From assembly GCA_030691435.1 (NCBI GenBank), contig JAUYEK010000430.1, positions 1 through 11,133 of the forward strand: 11,133 nt of DNA, given 5' to 3'. The notes under the pieces were generated by a model, which saw only the letters and a program-made list of their open reading frames with translations, was not told the origin of the DNA and did not search any database. Below are positions 1 to 7,235 of this stretch, piece by piece. The DNA is from Sulfuricella sp. Lineage in GTDB: Bacteria > Pseudomonadota > Gammaproteobacteria > Burkholderiales > Sulfuricellaceae. Position 1 is the first letter of the stretch, and the number at the start of each line of letters is the position of its first letter. The translations under genes were made by a program, and so were the position numbers.

Positions 1-74
1 GGGCGGATGGCAATATTGGCCCATGCTTGCGCGAATGGGGGTACGCGAAATCAACCTAAAAACGGCGATTGCAT

Positions 75-200
75 CCGCAGATTACGCAGATTTCCACAGA
101 TTTTCAGAATGTTATCGATTTTTCGTGTCTCTCCCAATGGGTGAGCCGGAGGTTTTTCGCAACCAAATGATTTATCTGCGTTAATCTGTGTAATCTGCGG
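75..200. repeat. 126-bp element with 27-bp imperfect terminal inverted repeats
   Basis: The arms lie at 75-101 (beginning CCGCAGATTACGCAGAT) and 174-200 (ending GTGTAATCTGCGG). They are inverted copies matching at 23 of 27 positions. Each arm itself repeats a short CGCAGATT-like unit. The 72-bp centre shows no gene and no clear secondary dyad. Similar CCGCAGATTACGCAGAT repeats are, from general knowledge, scattered between genes in many environmental proteobacteria, so a dispersed non-coding repeat or MITE-like element is the likely identity. It lies just beyond the stop of dgt and could fold in the 3' part of that transcript. No T-run follows, so it is not a typical intrinsic terminator. I see nothing else supportable in 1-74 or 201-219. 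Confidence 0.7.
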
Positions 201-219
201 ACAACTGCTTTTTCTAGGA

Positions 220-1344
220 TCAATCTTCTTCGATGGCGAACAGGCGCCGGTATTCCCGGATGGCGTAGCGATCGGTCATGCCGGCGATGTAGTCGGCGAT
301 GGCGCGGGGTTTGTCGAGCTCGGCCTTTTCCTGGAATTGCGGCGGCAGAAGGCGAGCGTCGTCGAGAAAAGCCTGGAACAGTTCGCGGATGATGCGCCGT
401 GCCTTGCTGCTCATGCGCATGACCTGGAAATGGCGATAAAGCCGGGCGCGCAGGAACCGCTTCAATTCCTGTTGCTCCTCCCGTATCGATGGGCTGAAGG
501 CGATCAGGGGCGGCGCTTCACGCACGTCATCAATGGATTCGGGGGCGGCGGTTGCGATGTTTTGCGTGCTTTGGCCGATCAGGTCCAGTGCCAGGGTATT
601 GATCATGCGGCGTACAGTTTCATGGATCAGGCGCCGGTCGGCCAGGTCGGGATAAAGGTCGCGCACTATTTTGAGGTGGCGGGCGAAAAGGCTGGCTTCG
701 GCCAGCTGTTCCAAAGTAATCAGGCCGGAGCGCAGGCCGTCGTCGACGTCGTGGTTGTTGTAGGCGATTTCGTCGGCGAGATTGGCCACCTGGGCTTCCA
801 GGGAGGGGCGTTTGTCGTGCAGGAAGCGTTCGCCCACTTCGCTCAGCGTGGCGGCGTTTTGCGGGGAGCAGTGCTTGAGGATGCCCTCGCGGGTTTCGAA
901 GGTCAGGTTAAGGCCGTCGAATTCGGCGTAGCGCTCCTCCAGCATATCCACGACGCGCAGGGACTGGAGGTTGTGCTCGAAGCCGCCGTAGTCCTTCATG
1001 CAGCCGTTGAGTTCATCCTGGCCGGCGTGGCCGAAAGGGGTATGGCCGAGATCGTGGGCCAGCGCGATGGCTTCCACCAGATCCTCGTCGAGGCGCAGAT
1101 TGCGGGCGATGGTTCGTCCGATTTGCGCCACTTCCAGGCTGTGCGTCAGTCGCGTGCGAAACAGGTCGCCTTCGTGGTTGACGAACACCTGGGTCTTGTA
1201 TTCGAGACGGCGAAAGGCAGTGGAGTGAATGATGCGGTCGCGGTCGCGCTGAAATTCGCTGCGACCGCCGGGCGCCGATTCAGGGAAGCGGCGACCGCGC
1301 GAGGTTGCCGACAAGGCCGCGTAGGGGGCGAGGTTCTCAGGCAT
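220..1344 (-). CDS. dgt: dGTPase-like HD-domain deoxynucleotide triphosphohydrolase
   Basis: This 374-residue protein belongs to the Dgt family, which cleaves dNTPs to deoxynucleosides and triphosphate in the cytoplasm. The HD metal site is visible: His68 in [15 protein letters not shown], His97-Asp98 in [13 protein letters not shown], and Asp191 in [11 protein letters not shown]. The N-terminal segment [20 protein letters not shown] is typical of the shorter type-2 dGTPase-like subfamily, and the length fits it. Start choice: the frame extends five codons upstream to a TTG at 1359, but neither start has a convincing ribosome binding site. I prefer the ATG at 1344 because the protein then begins [10 protein letters not shown], as family members usually do. 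A -10-like GATAAT on the minus strand (1365-1370) lacks a matching -35. The gene lies 210 bp after aroB, separated by a repeat element, so it may be read from the upstream operon or from its own weak promoter. Actual substrate preference (dGTP or other dNTPs) cannot be read from sequence. Confidence 0.95.
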   Translation of the reverse strand: MPENLAPYAALSATSRGRRFPESAPGGRSEFQRDRDRIIHSTAFRRLEYKTQVFVNHEGDLFRTRLTHSLEVAQIGRTIARNLRLDEDLVEAIALAHDLGHTPFGHAGQDELNGCMKDYGGFEHNLQSLRVVDMLEERYAEFDGLNLTFETREGILKHCSPQNAATLSEVGERFLHDKRPSLEAQVANLADEIAYNNHDVDDGLRSGLITLEQLAEASLFARHLKIVRDLYPDLADRRLIHETVRRMINTLALDLIGQSTQNIATAAPESIDDVREAPPLIAFSPSIREEQQELKRFLRARLYRHFQVMRMSSKARRIIRELFQAFLDDARLLPPQFQEKAELDKPRAIADYIAGMTDRYAIREYRRLFAIEED

Positions 1345-1387
1345 TGCGTGTCGTTTCAACCCGGATTATCCATTGGAATGTTCGTGC

Positions 1388-1533
1388 CTGTAGGAGCGCC
1401 GCCCTCGGCGCGAATGCGGCCGCAAATCGCGGCCAACCCCCATCCCAACCTTCCCCCGCTTGCGGGGGAAGGGACGATCGCCCTCTCCCCCTTTGGGGGA
1501 GAGTTGGAGAGAGGGCTGGCGCCGCTCCTACAG
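1388..1533. repeat. 146-bp composite REP-like element with internal hairpins
   Basis: The outer arms are CTGTAGGAGCGCCGCC (1388-1403) and its inverse GGCGCCGCTCCTACAG (1518-1533), with one mismatch in 16. The left half carries two hairpins: 1396-1401 with 1406-1411 (6 bp), and 1418-1423 with 1429-1434 (6 bp, overlapping a GCGGCCGC palindrome). The interior has two C/G-rich hairpins: 1449-1459 with 1462-1472 (11 bp as written, though the tight 2-nt loop would open the last pair), and 1483-1491 with 1495-1503 (9 bp, 3-nt loop). The GTAGGAGCG start resembles REP sequences of other proteobacteria, and the CCCCCATCCCAACC segment resembles another dispersed repeat. It fills most of the aroB-dgt gap (1345-1554). 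No T-run follows any stem on either strand, so a classical intrinsic terminator is not supported. Confidence 0.75.
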
Positions 1534-1554
1534 CGGTGTTTTGGCTCTACTGGA

Positions 1555-2634
1555 TTATCTGGGTTCAAGCAGGGTTTCCCGTAGCGCCTGTTCCGTGACG
1601 TCGGCGGTGATAACCGCTGTGCCGATCGTTTTTAGCAGCACGAAGCGCATTCTGCCGTTTTCCACTTTCTTGTCTACCGCCATGTGCTCCAGATAGGTGT
1701 CCACCCCGAGATCGGGCGCGCTGACCGGTAGCCTGGCCCGTTCGAACAGCGCACGGATGCGGCCCACCTCGGCTTCACTGACCCAGCCTAGCCGCTGTGA
1801 CAGGGTTGCCGCCAGCATGGTGCCGGCGGCAACGGCCTCGCCGTGGAGCCAGTTGCCGTAACCCATCCCGGCTTCTATGGCGTGACCGAAGGTGTGCCCC
1901 AGATTGAGCAGGGCGCGGACGCCGCCTTCGTGTTCATCCGCGATGACCACTTCCGCCTTGTTTTCGCAGGAACGCTTGATGGCATAAGCCAGCGCCTCGG
2001 GGTCGCGCGCCAGCAGCTTGCCCATGTTTTGCTCCAGCCACTCGAAAAAAGGCAGGTCGCGGATCAGGCCGTATTTGATCACTTCGGCCAGTCCGGCGGA
2101 GAGCTGGCGGTCGTCCAGGGTGTTGAGGGTCGACGTGTCGGCCAGCACCAGCTTGGGCTGGTAGAAGGCGCCGACCATGTTTTTCCCCCGCGGGTGGTTG
2201 ATGCCGGTTTTCCCGCCCACCGAGGAATCCACCTGTGCCAGCAGAGTGGTCGGAATCTGGATGAAAGGGACGCCACGCAGGTAGGTGGCGGCGGCAAATC
2301 CGGTGAGATCGCCGATGACGCCCCCGCCCAGGGCGATCAGGGTGGTCTTGCGCTCGCAATGGTGGGTCAGGAGGGCGTCGTAGATCAAATTCAGCGTATC
2401 CGAGTTTTTGTATTCCTCCCCATCGGGCAGGATGATAGTCACGACATCCACGCCTTCCGCCTCCAGCGGTTTGCTCAGCGCATCCAGATACAGCGGCGCG
2501 ACGGTGGTGTTGGTGACGATGGCAACCTGCTTGCGGGCCAGATGAGGCAGTATCAGTTCGGGGCGCGCTAGCAGGGCGGTGCCGATGTGTATCGGGTAGG
2601 CGCGCTCGTTTAAATCTACGGTCAGGGTTTGCAT
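1555..2634 (-). CDS. aroB: 3-dehydroquinate synthase
   Basis: This enzyme converts DAHP to 3-dehydroquinate, the second step of the shikimate pathway to aromatic amino acids, using NAD and a divalent metal in the cytoplasm. The 359 residues match the usual family length. Visible signatures are DGEEYKN at 71-77, the glycine-rich NAD site [10 protein letters not shown] at 103-112, [19 protein letters not shown] at 128-146, and KNMVGAF at 151-157. The three metal ligands sit at the positions known for the family: Glu184 (GLAEVIKYG), His247 ([11 protein letters not shown]) and His264 ([10 protein letters not shown]). It starts at an ATG 21 bp after the aroK stop. No clear Shine-Dalgarno sequence lies in that gap, so translation may depend on coupling to aroK. 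The aroK-aroB pair after pilQ is a common proteobacterial arrangement. Confidence 0.98.
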   Translation of the reverse strand: MQTLTVDLNERAYPIHIGTALLARPELILPHLARKQVAIVTNTTVAPLYLDALSKPLEAEGVDVVTIILPDGEEYKNSDTLNLIYDALLTHHCERKTTLIALGGGVIGDLTGFAAATYLRGVPFIQIPTTLLAQVDSSVGGKTGINHPRGKNMVGAFYQPKLVLADTSTLNTLDDRQLSAGLAEVIKYGLIRDLPFFEWLEQNMGKLLARDPEALAYAIKRSCENKAEVVIADEHEGGVRALLNLGHTFGHAIEAGMGYGNWLHGEAVAAGTMLAATLSQRLGWVSEAEVGRIRALFERARLPVSAPDLGVDTYLEHMAVDKKVENGRMRFVLLKTIGTAVITADVTEQALRETLLEPR

Positions 2635-2655
2635 GGGCTATGGCTATATTTTATT

Positions 2656-3192
2656 TCAGTCAGTTTTTGAGGCGCCAGCGTTGCGTTGTTTCAGCTGTTC
2701 TTCGATCTGGTGAACCAGCGCATGGACGCTTTGTGCTCCCGAGTCCACAATGATGTCCGCGATTTCACAGTACAAGGGGTCGCGTTGGGCAAAAAGTTCT
2801 TTCAGTTTAGCCTTTGGATCGGCAGTCTGCAGCAGGGGACGGTTTTTGTCGTGACGGGTGCGTTGCCACAGGTCTTCCACCTTTGCGCGCAGGTAGATCA
2901 CCGTGCCGTTGCGGCGGAGGTTGTCGCGGTTTTGGGAGCTTAATATCGCGCCGCCCCCGGTCGCCAGCACGATGTTTCTTTGTCCGGTCAGTTCCTCGAT
3001 AACCGCGGCTTCGCGGGTTCGGAAACCGACCTCTCCTTCCAGTTCGAAAATCAGGGGAATATTGACCCCGGTGCGTTTTTCGATTTCATGGTCGGAGTCG
3101 ACAAATGGCCTGTTGAGGTGCCTGGCGATCAGCTTGCCTACCGTGGTTTTGCCTGCGCCCATCAGCCCGACTAAAAAAATATTGCCTGTCAC
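2656..3192 (-). CDS. aroK: shikimate kinase
   Basis: This enzyme phosphorylates shikimate to shikimate 3-phosphate with ATP. The 178 residues carry the Walker A loop GLMGAGKT at 9-16, the shikimate-binding Asp34 (VDSDHEIE), Arg58 (GFRTRE) and the GGG triplet 79-81 (ATGGGA). The lid segment NRPLL carries Arg118, and Arg137 lies in the C-terminal RDPLY. The start is a GTG at 3190-3192: an in-frame TAA lies three codons upstream, the next Met is inside the Walker loop, and an AAAGGGAA ribosome binding site (3196-3203) precedes it. The start is unusual because it is the first triplet of one arm of a 10-bp inverted repeat (see the separate entry). The gene follows pilQ after 150 bp that contain a palindromic element. 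It could be cotranscribed with the pil genes or have its own promoter: a -10-like TAAAAT sits on the minus strand at 3226-3231, without a good -35. Confidence 0.97.
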   Translation of the reverse strand: MTGNIFLVGLMGAGKTTVGKLIARHLNRPFVDSDHEIEKRTGVNIPLIFELEGEVGFRTREAAVIEELTGQRNIVLATGGGAILSSQNRDNLRRNGTVIYLRAKVEDLWQRTRHDKNRPLLQTADPKAKLKELFAQRDPLYCEIADIIVDSGAQSVHALVHQIEEQLKQRNAGASKTD

Positions 3193-3226
3193 TCGTTCCC
3201 TTTAAGGGTAGTCATCGTGACAGGCA
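3183..3226 (-). promoter_or_regulatory. inverted repeat enclosing the aroK ribosome binding site and start
   Basis: In the transcript, TGCCTGTCAC (3226-3217) pairs perfectly over 10 bp with GTGACAGGCA (3192-3183). The 24-nt loop contains the AAAGGGAA Shine-Dalgarno sequence and a smaller dyad, CCCTT/AAGGG (3198-3202 and 3204-3208). The GTG start codon is the first triplet of the 3' arm, so the folded form would hide it. An 8-codon frame (ATG at 3215-3213, product MTTLKGNE) ends in a TGA at 3191-3189 that overlaps the GTG. The structure is seen directly. A role in translational control, or as a DNA-level operator, is inference. Confidence 0.45.
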
Positions 3227-3247
3227 TTTTAGCGGAAAATCAGAAAG

Positions 3248-3327
3248 GTAGGGTGCAATAAGCGGAGCGCATTGCATCGCATGTTGCTCGAATACGGCGC
3301 AATGCGCTCCGCTTATTGACGCCCTAC
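3248..3327. repeat. 80-bp palindromic MITE/REP-like element
   Basis: The outer ends are GTAGGG (3248) and CCCTAC (3327). Inside them, CAATAAGCGGAGCGCATTGC (3256-3275) is an exact 20-bp inverted match to 3299-3318. The arms differ only by a 2-versus-3-nt stretch just inside the ends, and the central loop is 23 nt. Elements of this GTAGGGTGCAATAAGCG type are, from general knowledge, dispersed in proteobacterial genomes as non-coding repeats. It fills over half of the pilQ-aroK gap and would form a long hairpin in the transcript 15 nt after the pilQ stop. The downstream minus-strand sequence has only short T stretches, so a terminator role is uncertain, but mRNA stabilisation or partial termination is plausible. 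Confidence 0.75.
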
Positions 3328-3342
3328 GCCTTGCTTTTTAGG

Positions 3343-5472
3343 TTAACGTAGGTTCAGGCTTTCCTTCAATATCCTGGGTGTGACGAAGATCAGCAACTCG
3401 GATTTGTCGTCCCTAATGCCTTTGCTCCTGAACAGGAATCCCAATACAGGTACATCCCCCAACAATGGGACTTTGGTCACCGTGTCGTCCTGAGTCTGTT
3501 GATAGATTCCTCCAATCACGACGGTGCCGCCATTTTCAACCTCCACTATGGTGGAGATTTGTTTGGTGCTGATTGGCGGAATGTTGCCGGTCGCCGCAGA
3601 TGCCGGAAGAGCGCTGTCCTTGTTGACCTTGATGTCCATCACGATATTGTCGTTCGGTCTGATCTGCGGCGTCACTTTCAGGCTCAATACGGCCTTTTTG
3701 AAGGCAGTGGTGGTCGCGCCGCTGCTGGAGGCTTGCTGATAGGGGATTTCGGTTCCCGATTCGATGGTCGCTTCCTTCTTGTCGGCCGTAAGCACGCGCG
3801 GGTTAGAGATGATCTTGCCTTTTCCATCGGCCTGCAGCGCGCTGAGTTCCAGGTTCAGGAATCTTGTGGCGTTCGCCTGAAACAACACCGCCGAAATAAC
3901 CCCTGCGGCCCCGACGACCGGCATGTTTACATTCATGCTATCCCTGAGAAAATCGGGAACAGTTGCAGTCTGACCCGTATGGAATCCGGTATCTGAGAGG
4001 TTTCCCCCAATCTTAGCTCTTTGATTGGTGCCAGCAATCGCACCGCCATCATGAAACCCGAGCCGGACACCCAAATTTCTGCTGAAGGTGTCAGATGCCT
4101 CCACGATGCGGGATTCGATCATGACTTGCCTCACCGGCACATCGATTTGATTGATCCTTTTCCTGATTTCTTCCAGTATGGATGGGGTGTCCTGGACAAA
4201 CAGGATATTCGTATGCGCGTCAAAAACTACGCTGCCGCGCTTGGAAAGGATTTTCTGTAGGTCTTTTTGGATATCAGCGGCTTTCTGGTATTTTATCTGG
4301 AAACTTTCCGTCCGCAACGGCTCCACTTCGGAGATCTGCTGCTTTGCTTCCAGCTCCAGTCTTTCCTTGGTAGTGAGCTCCTCGCTGGGGGCAATCATGA
4401 TGACATTGCCGGATGTGCGCATGCTTAATCCCGATTGCTTGAGGGTAATATCCAGGGCCTGATCCCAGGGCACGTCCTTCAGACGCAGGGTGGTGGAGCT
4501 TCTGACGGAATCGCTGATAACGACATTCATTTCGGCGAAATCGGCAAGGACCGCAAGCAAGGTGCGGGTTTCAATGTTCTGGAAATCGAGGGAAAGCTTC
4601 TCGCCGATGTAACCGGTCTTGGTTCCCTGTACCAGTTTGCTGGGGTCTTCAACAATCGGTTTGATGTCCAGAATGAACTGGCGGTCGGTTTGATAGGCGG
4701 AGTGTTCCCACAGCCCCTTGGGTTCGATCACTATGCGCGCATTGTTGCCATGACCAAACGTACTTACCGTTTGTACCGGCGTGCCGAAATCCACCACATC
4801 GAGCTTGCGCTCCAGGTTGCGTGGGAGGGTGGCATTGATAAATTCCACGATGATGGTTTTGCCTTCGGTACGGATATCAATGCCGGTATTGGTATCGGAA
4901 AGGTCGACAACGACCCGGCCTTCACCGCCTTTGCCGCGGCGGAAGTCGATGTCTCGCAGGGCATGTTTTTGTGCGCCGGGGAGCGCTTCGGCAAATTTCG
5001 CGCTCATGTTTGATGTCACTCCGGTGGCTTCGGTACCCTGCAGAGTGATCAAAAGGGTGTTTCCGGCAATCCTGGTTTCATAGCCGGCGGGCTTGGCCAG
5101 GTTGATGACCAGCCGGGTGCGGCTACCTGCCTGAACAATATTCAGGTTACGCAACACGCCTTCGCCGACATCGATACTGTTTTTCCCCAATGCGTTGGCC
5201 GTATCCGGGAGATCCAGCGCAATTCGCGGTGGATTGTTGACGGTAAACCCGGCAGGCGGGTTTTTCAGGGCATGCTTCAGCTTCAGGGTGATCAAAAATT
5301 TGCCACCTTGAAGGGCGGAATAGTCCACGCTTTCGATGCTGTTCTGTGGCGTCTGGGGGGCTTCTGGATTGGCGCCGTTCGGCTCGACAGCGGCGTGGCC
5401 GTTGGCAAGAAACAGGGCGATCAGGCAGGCGGCCTGGAGAAAACAGTGAATCGTCGATTTGATCATGTTCAT
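3343..5472 (-). CDS. pilQ: type IV pilus secretin PilQ
   Basis: PilQ forms the outer-membrane channel through which the type IV pilus exits. The 709-residue precursor has a signal peptide (hydrophobic core about 13-22, likely cleavage after Ala27, GHA|AVE). Two AMIN-type peptidoglycan-binding domains follow, at roughly 46-145 and 168-272. Next are a secretin/TonB short N-terminal domain (about 293-362, LSLDFQNIETRTLLAVLADF) and an N1 domain (about 387-447). The C-terminal secretin domain runs from about 448 to 704, with IISNPRVLTADKKEATIESG and the closing VPLLGDVPVLGFLFRS and ELLIFVTPRIL. The frame extends upstream to 5562 inside pilP, but the ATG at 5472 has AAGAAGAGG (5478-5486) five bases ahead and gives a proper signal peptide. 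A second ATG at 5466 is less well spaced. The gene begins 13 bp after pilP, and its ribosome site overlaps the pilP stop, which implies coupling. Confidence 0.97.
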   Translation of the reverse strand: MNMIKSTIHCFLQAACLIALFLANGHAAVEPNGANPEAPQTPQNSIESVDYSALQGGKFLITLKLKHALKNPPAGFTVNNPPRIALDLPDTANALGKNSIDVGEGVLRNLNIVQAGSRTRLVINLAKPAGYETRIAGNTLLITLQGTEATGVTSNMSAKFAEALPGAQKHALRDIDFRRGKGGEGRVVVDLSDTNTGIDIRTEGKTIIVEFINATLPRNLERKLDVVDFGTPVQTVSTFGHGNNARIVIEPKGLWEHSAYQTDRQFILDIKPIVEDPSKLVQGTKTGYIGEKLSLDFQNIETRTLLAVLADFAEMNVVISDSVRSSTTLRLKDVPWDQALDITLKQSGLSMRTSGNVIMIAPSEELTTKERLELEAKQQISEVEPLRTESFQIKYQKAADIQKDLQKILSKRGSVVFDAHTNILFVQDTPSILEEIRKRINQIDVPVRQVMIESRIVEASDTFSRNLGVRLGFHDGGAIAGTNQRAKIGGNLSDTGFHTGQTATVPDFLRDSMNVNMPVVGAAGVISAVLFQANATRFLNLELSALQADGKGKIISNPRVLTADKKEATIESGTEIPYQQASSSGATTTAFKKAVLSLKVTPQIRPNDNIVMDIKVNKDSALPASAATGNIPPISTKQISTIVEVENGGTVVIGGIYQQTQDDTVTKVPLLGDVPVLGFLFRSKGIRDDKSELLIFVTPRILKESLNLR

Positions 5473-5485
5473 GGCGGCCTCTTCT

Positions 5486-6007
5486 TTACTTTTGGCCTGG
5501 CGCGCTGGCCAGGTTAATACTGGTGTTTTGCTCGATCCAATTTCCGGTGCTGTCCTGAACAATTTCCGTCATGACGATTTCGCTATCCGTGATTTTAGTG
5601 ATCATGCCGAAATTTTGCCCCATGTGCTCACCGATTTTGACCCTGTGCAGAGTGCCATCAGAGGTTCTTATCAGGCCATATCTGACCTTGTTTTGTTCCA
5701 GAAAGCCGACCATCTTCAGGTTTTCAAGCGGATATTTCTCCAGTTCTTCCTTGTTGCGCTTGAGATCGGGCTGGAGTCCGCCGCCTTGGCCCGGTTGTAA
5801 TTTGCGCGGCTTGAAAGGGTCGGGCAAGTCGAAAGCATTGTAGGCAAAGGATTCATAAGGCTTGATTTCCGGCAAGGGCTCAATCTTGCCACGCAGCCCT
5901 TCCCCGGACTCGTTGACGAATTGCTTCAAATCATCCAGGCCATCCCCGCCGCAGGCCGAAAGACCTAGGCTGGCCATAATAATTAAAAAAAGGTGGGCGG
6001 GCCTCAC
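5486..6007 (-). CDS. pilP: type IV pilus inner-membrane lipoprotein PilP
   Basis: This 173-residue lipoprotein links the PilN-PilO inner-membrane pair to the N-terminal domains of PilQ. It begins with a lipoprotein signal peptide with lipobox LSAC (residues 16-19, lipidated Cys19). A disordered, proline-rich linker follows, including the conserved DPFKP (63-67). A C-terminal beta-domain spans about 90-168 (LENLKMVGFLEQNKVRYGLI, HRVKIGEHMGQNFG). The start is a GTG at 6005-6007, supported by a strong AAGGAGG (6015-6021) with 7-nt spacing. The next Met (residue 11) would destroy the signal peptide. The GTG overlaps the pilO stop in a GTGA tetranucleotide, indicating translational coupling. Confidence 0.96.
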   Translation of the reverse strand: MRPAHLFLIIMASLGLSACGGDGLDDLKQFVNESGEGLRGKIEPLPEIKPYESFAYNAFDLPDPFKPRKLQPGQGGGLQPDLKRNKEELEKYPLENLKMVGFLEQNKVRYGLIRTSDGTLHRVKIGEHMGQNFGMITKITDSEIVMTEIVQDSTGNWIEQNTSINLASAPGQK

Positions 6008-6636
6008 TTCTTGGCCTCCTTGGCAGATTTTCTCTGCGCCGCTTTCTGCGCCGCGAGTTCGTTCTCATCAAGGTAACGGTAGGTTTTTGCAACGGCGCTC
6101 ATGGTCAATGTCTGGCCGCTGGGGGTGATATTGATTTCGTTCAGGGTGACGATGCGCGGTAGCCGCGAGACATCGCTGGCAAAGGCGCCGAGGTCATGAT
6201 AATTGCCGGTTACGCGAATGGAAATGGGCCGCTCGGCATAAAACTCGGATAAGGTTTCTCTGTCCGCGGGCCGAAACAGGTCAAATTCCAGTCCGCGCCC
6301 CAGGCCGGCTTGGTTGATGTCCGTCAGGAGCGCATCCATTTCAGCCTTGTTGGGCAGTTGTTTGATCAGCGCGCCGAAAGCCTGTTCCAGGTCTTTGAGC
6401 TGTCGGCGGTAGGTATCCAGGTTGACGGACTGTTTTTTCTTCGAGATAAAGGTTTCGCGAAGCTGGGATTCCTTTTCCTTGGCGATATCCAGGTCGGCAA
6501 GCTGGTTTTGCCAGTCGAACCAGTATCCGGCGAAAAGGATTAGTATGAACAGCCCGCATAGCGCAAGCGCTTTCGGAATTATTGGCCAGTTGCCAATATC
6601 CTTCGGGTTGAGTCTTTTGAAATCGTCCAGGTTCAT
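6004..6636 (-). CDS. pilO: type IV pilus alignment protein PilO
   Basis: PilO is an inner-membrane protein that pairs with PilN through its coiled coil and periplasmic domain and binds PilP. The 210 residues comprise a short cytoplasmic N-terminus, one membrane segment (about 22-41), a heptad-rich helix (about 45-95) and a ferredoxin-like periplasmic domain (about 98-188). The family-typical stretch LLTDINQAGLGRGLEFDLF is at 103-121. The C-terminal tail is rich in Ala, Lys and Gln (195-210). The ATG at 6636 overlaps the pilN stop (ATGA) and has AAGGA (6646-6650) nine bases ahead. Confidence 0.96.
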   Translation of the reverse strand: MNLDDFKRLNPKDIGNWPIIPKALALCGLFILILFAGYWFDWQNQLADLDIAKEKESQLRETFISKKKQSVNLDTYRRQLKDLEQAFGALIKQLPNKAEMDALLTDINQAGLGRGLEFDLFRPADRETLSEFYAERPISIRVTGNYHDLGAFASDVSRLPRIVTLNEINITPSGQTLTMSAVAKTYRYLDENELAAQKAAQRKSAKEAKK

Positions 6637-7235
6637 GCTTTTTTATCCTTGGGTTTGGGCTTGGCGCTGCCCTCTCCCTTGCCCTTGTCGGCCTCTGGCG
6701 GGACAAGATTGACGTTCAAGGAAAACTCGCTGGCACGCAGGTTGTTTACTGTGGCAGCTTTGACCTCGATCAAATTTGGGGTCTGCAACCAAGGGGATTC
6801 TTCCAGGCTGCGCATCAATGTGGCCACCCTGGCATTGGATTGCGCATACCCTTGCAGGCTGATGCTATTGCCGCTTTGCTTGACTGCTTTGAGGTATACC
6901 CCGTCAGGCAATTGGCGTACCAGTTGATCGAGCAGATAGACGACTGCCGAGCGATTGCTCTGCAGGGTTTCCACCACCTGCTTGCGAGCCAGCATGGCTT
7001 GCGTTTGTTCCTTGAGCACTTTGATTTCCGCAATCTGGTCGTCGAGTTTTTTGATTTCCGTTTCCAGAAAATTATTACGCGCCCCCTGATTTTCTATCTG
7101 GGTGCCCAGAACGGTATGAACCATGAATACAATCAGCAAGCCCAGCACCGATGAGGCACCGGCCATAAAAGCAAACTCACGCTGGCGTGCGGCTCGTTTT
7201 TGCTCGCGATGGGGTAACAGGTTGATGCGGATCAT
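6633..7235 (-). CDS. pilN: type IV pilus alignment protein PilN
   Basis: PilN is a bitopic inner-membrane protein whose cytoplasmic tip binds PilM. The 200-residue protein opens with MIRINLLPHR, whose INLLP motif is the known PilM-docking peptide. A membrane segment at about 21-43, a coiled coil at about 47-90 and a periplasmic ferredoxin-like domain to about 175 follow. The Lys/Pro/Gly-rich tail (from about 178) looks flexible. The frame stays open upstream to 7412 inside pilM. The ATG at 7235 is nevertheless clearly the start: it gives the conserved N-terminus, overlaps the pilM stop as ATGA, and has GAAGG (7244-7248) eight bases ahead. Confidence 0.96.
   Translation of the reverse strand: MIRINLLPHREQKRAARQREFAFMAGASSVLGLLIVFMVHTVLGTQIENQGARNNFLETEIKKLDDQIAEIKVLKEQTQAMLARKQVVETLQSNRSAVVYLLDQLVRQLPDGVYLKAVKQSGNSISLQGYAQSNARVATLMRSLEESPWLQTPNLIEVKAATVNNLRASEFSLNVNLVPPEADKGKGEGSAKPKPKDKKA

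Noticed and set aside
2..183. Plus-strand frame open from the window start to a TAA at 181-183, as the end of an upstream gene
   Set aside because: It would read straight through most of the inverted-repeat element and contains no recognisable protein motif, so chance openness is more likely.
1449..1503. GC-rich hairpins as an intrinsic terminator after aroB
   Set aside because: The stems are strong but no T-run follows on either strand. They are better explained as part of the repeat element.
337..1584. A 415-codon open frame on the plus strand opposite dgt
   Set aside because: It lies antisense to a clearly recognisable dGTPase, runs through the repeat element into the aroB end, and its product is a low-complexity Val/Gly/Ala-rich sequence with no recognisable motif. 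It is a shadow of GC-rich codon use.
1843..2571. A 242-codon open frame opposite aroB
   Set aside because: Fully antisense to an intact aroB, with His/Gln/Val-rich composition typical of a mirror frame.
5473..5562. Longer N-terminus for PilQ starting at 5562
   Set aside because: The added 30 residues would place charged sequence before the signal peptide, overlap pilP, and ignore the well-spaced AAGAAGAGG before the ATG at 5472.
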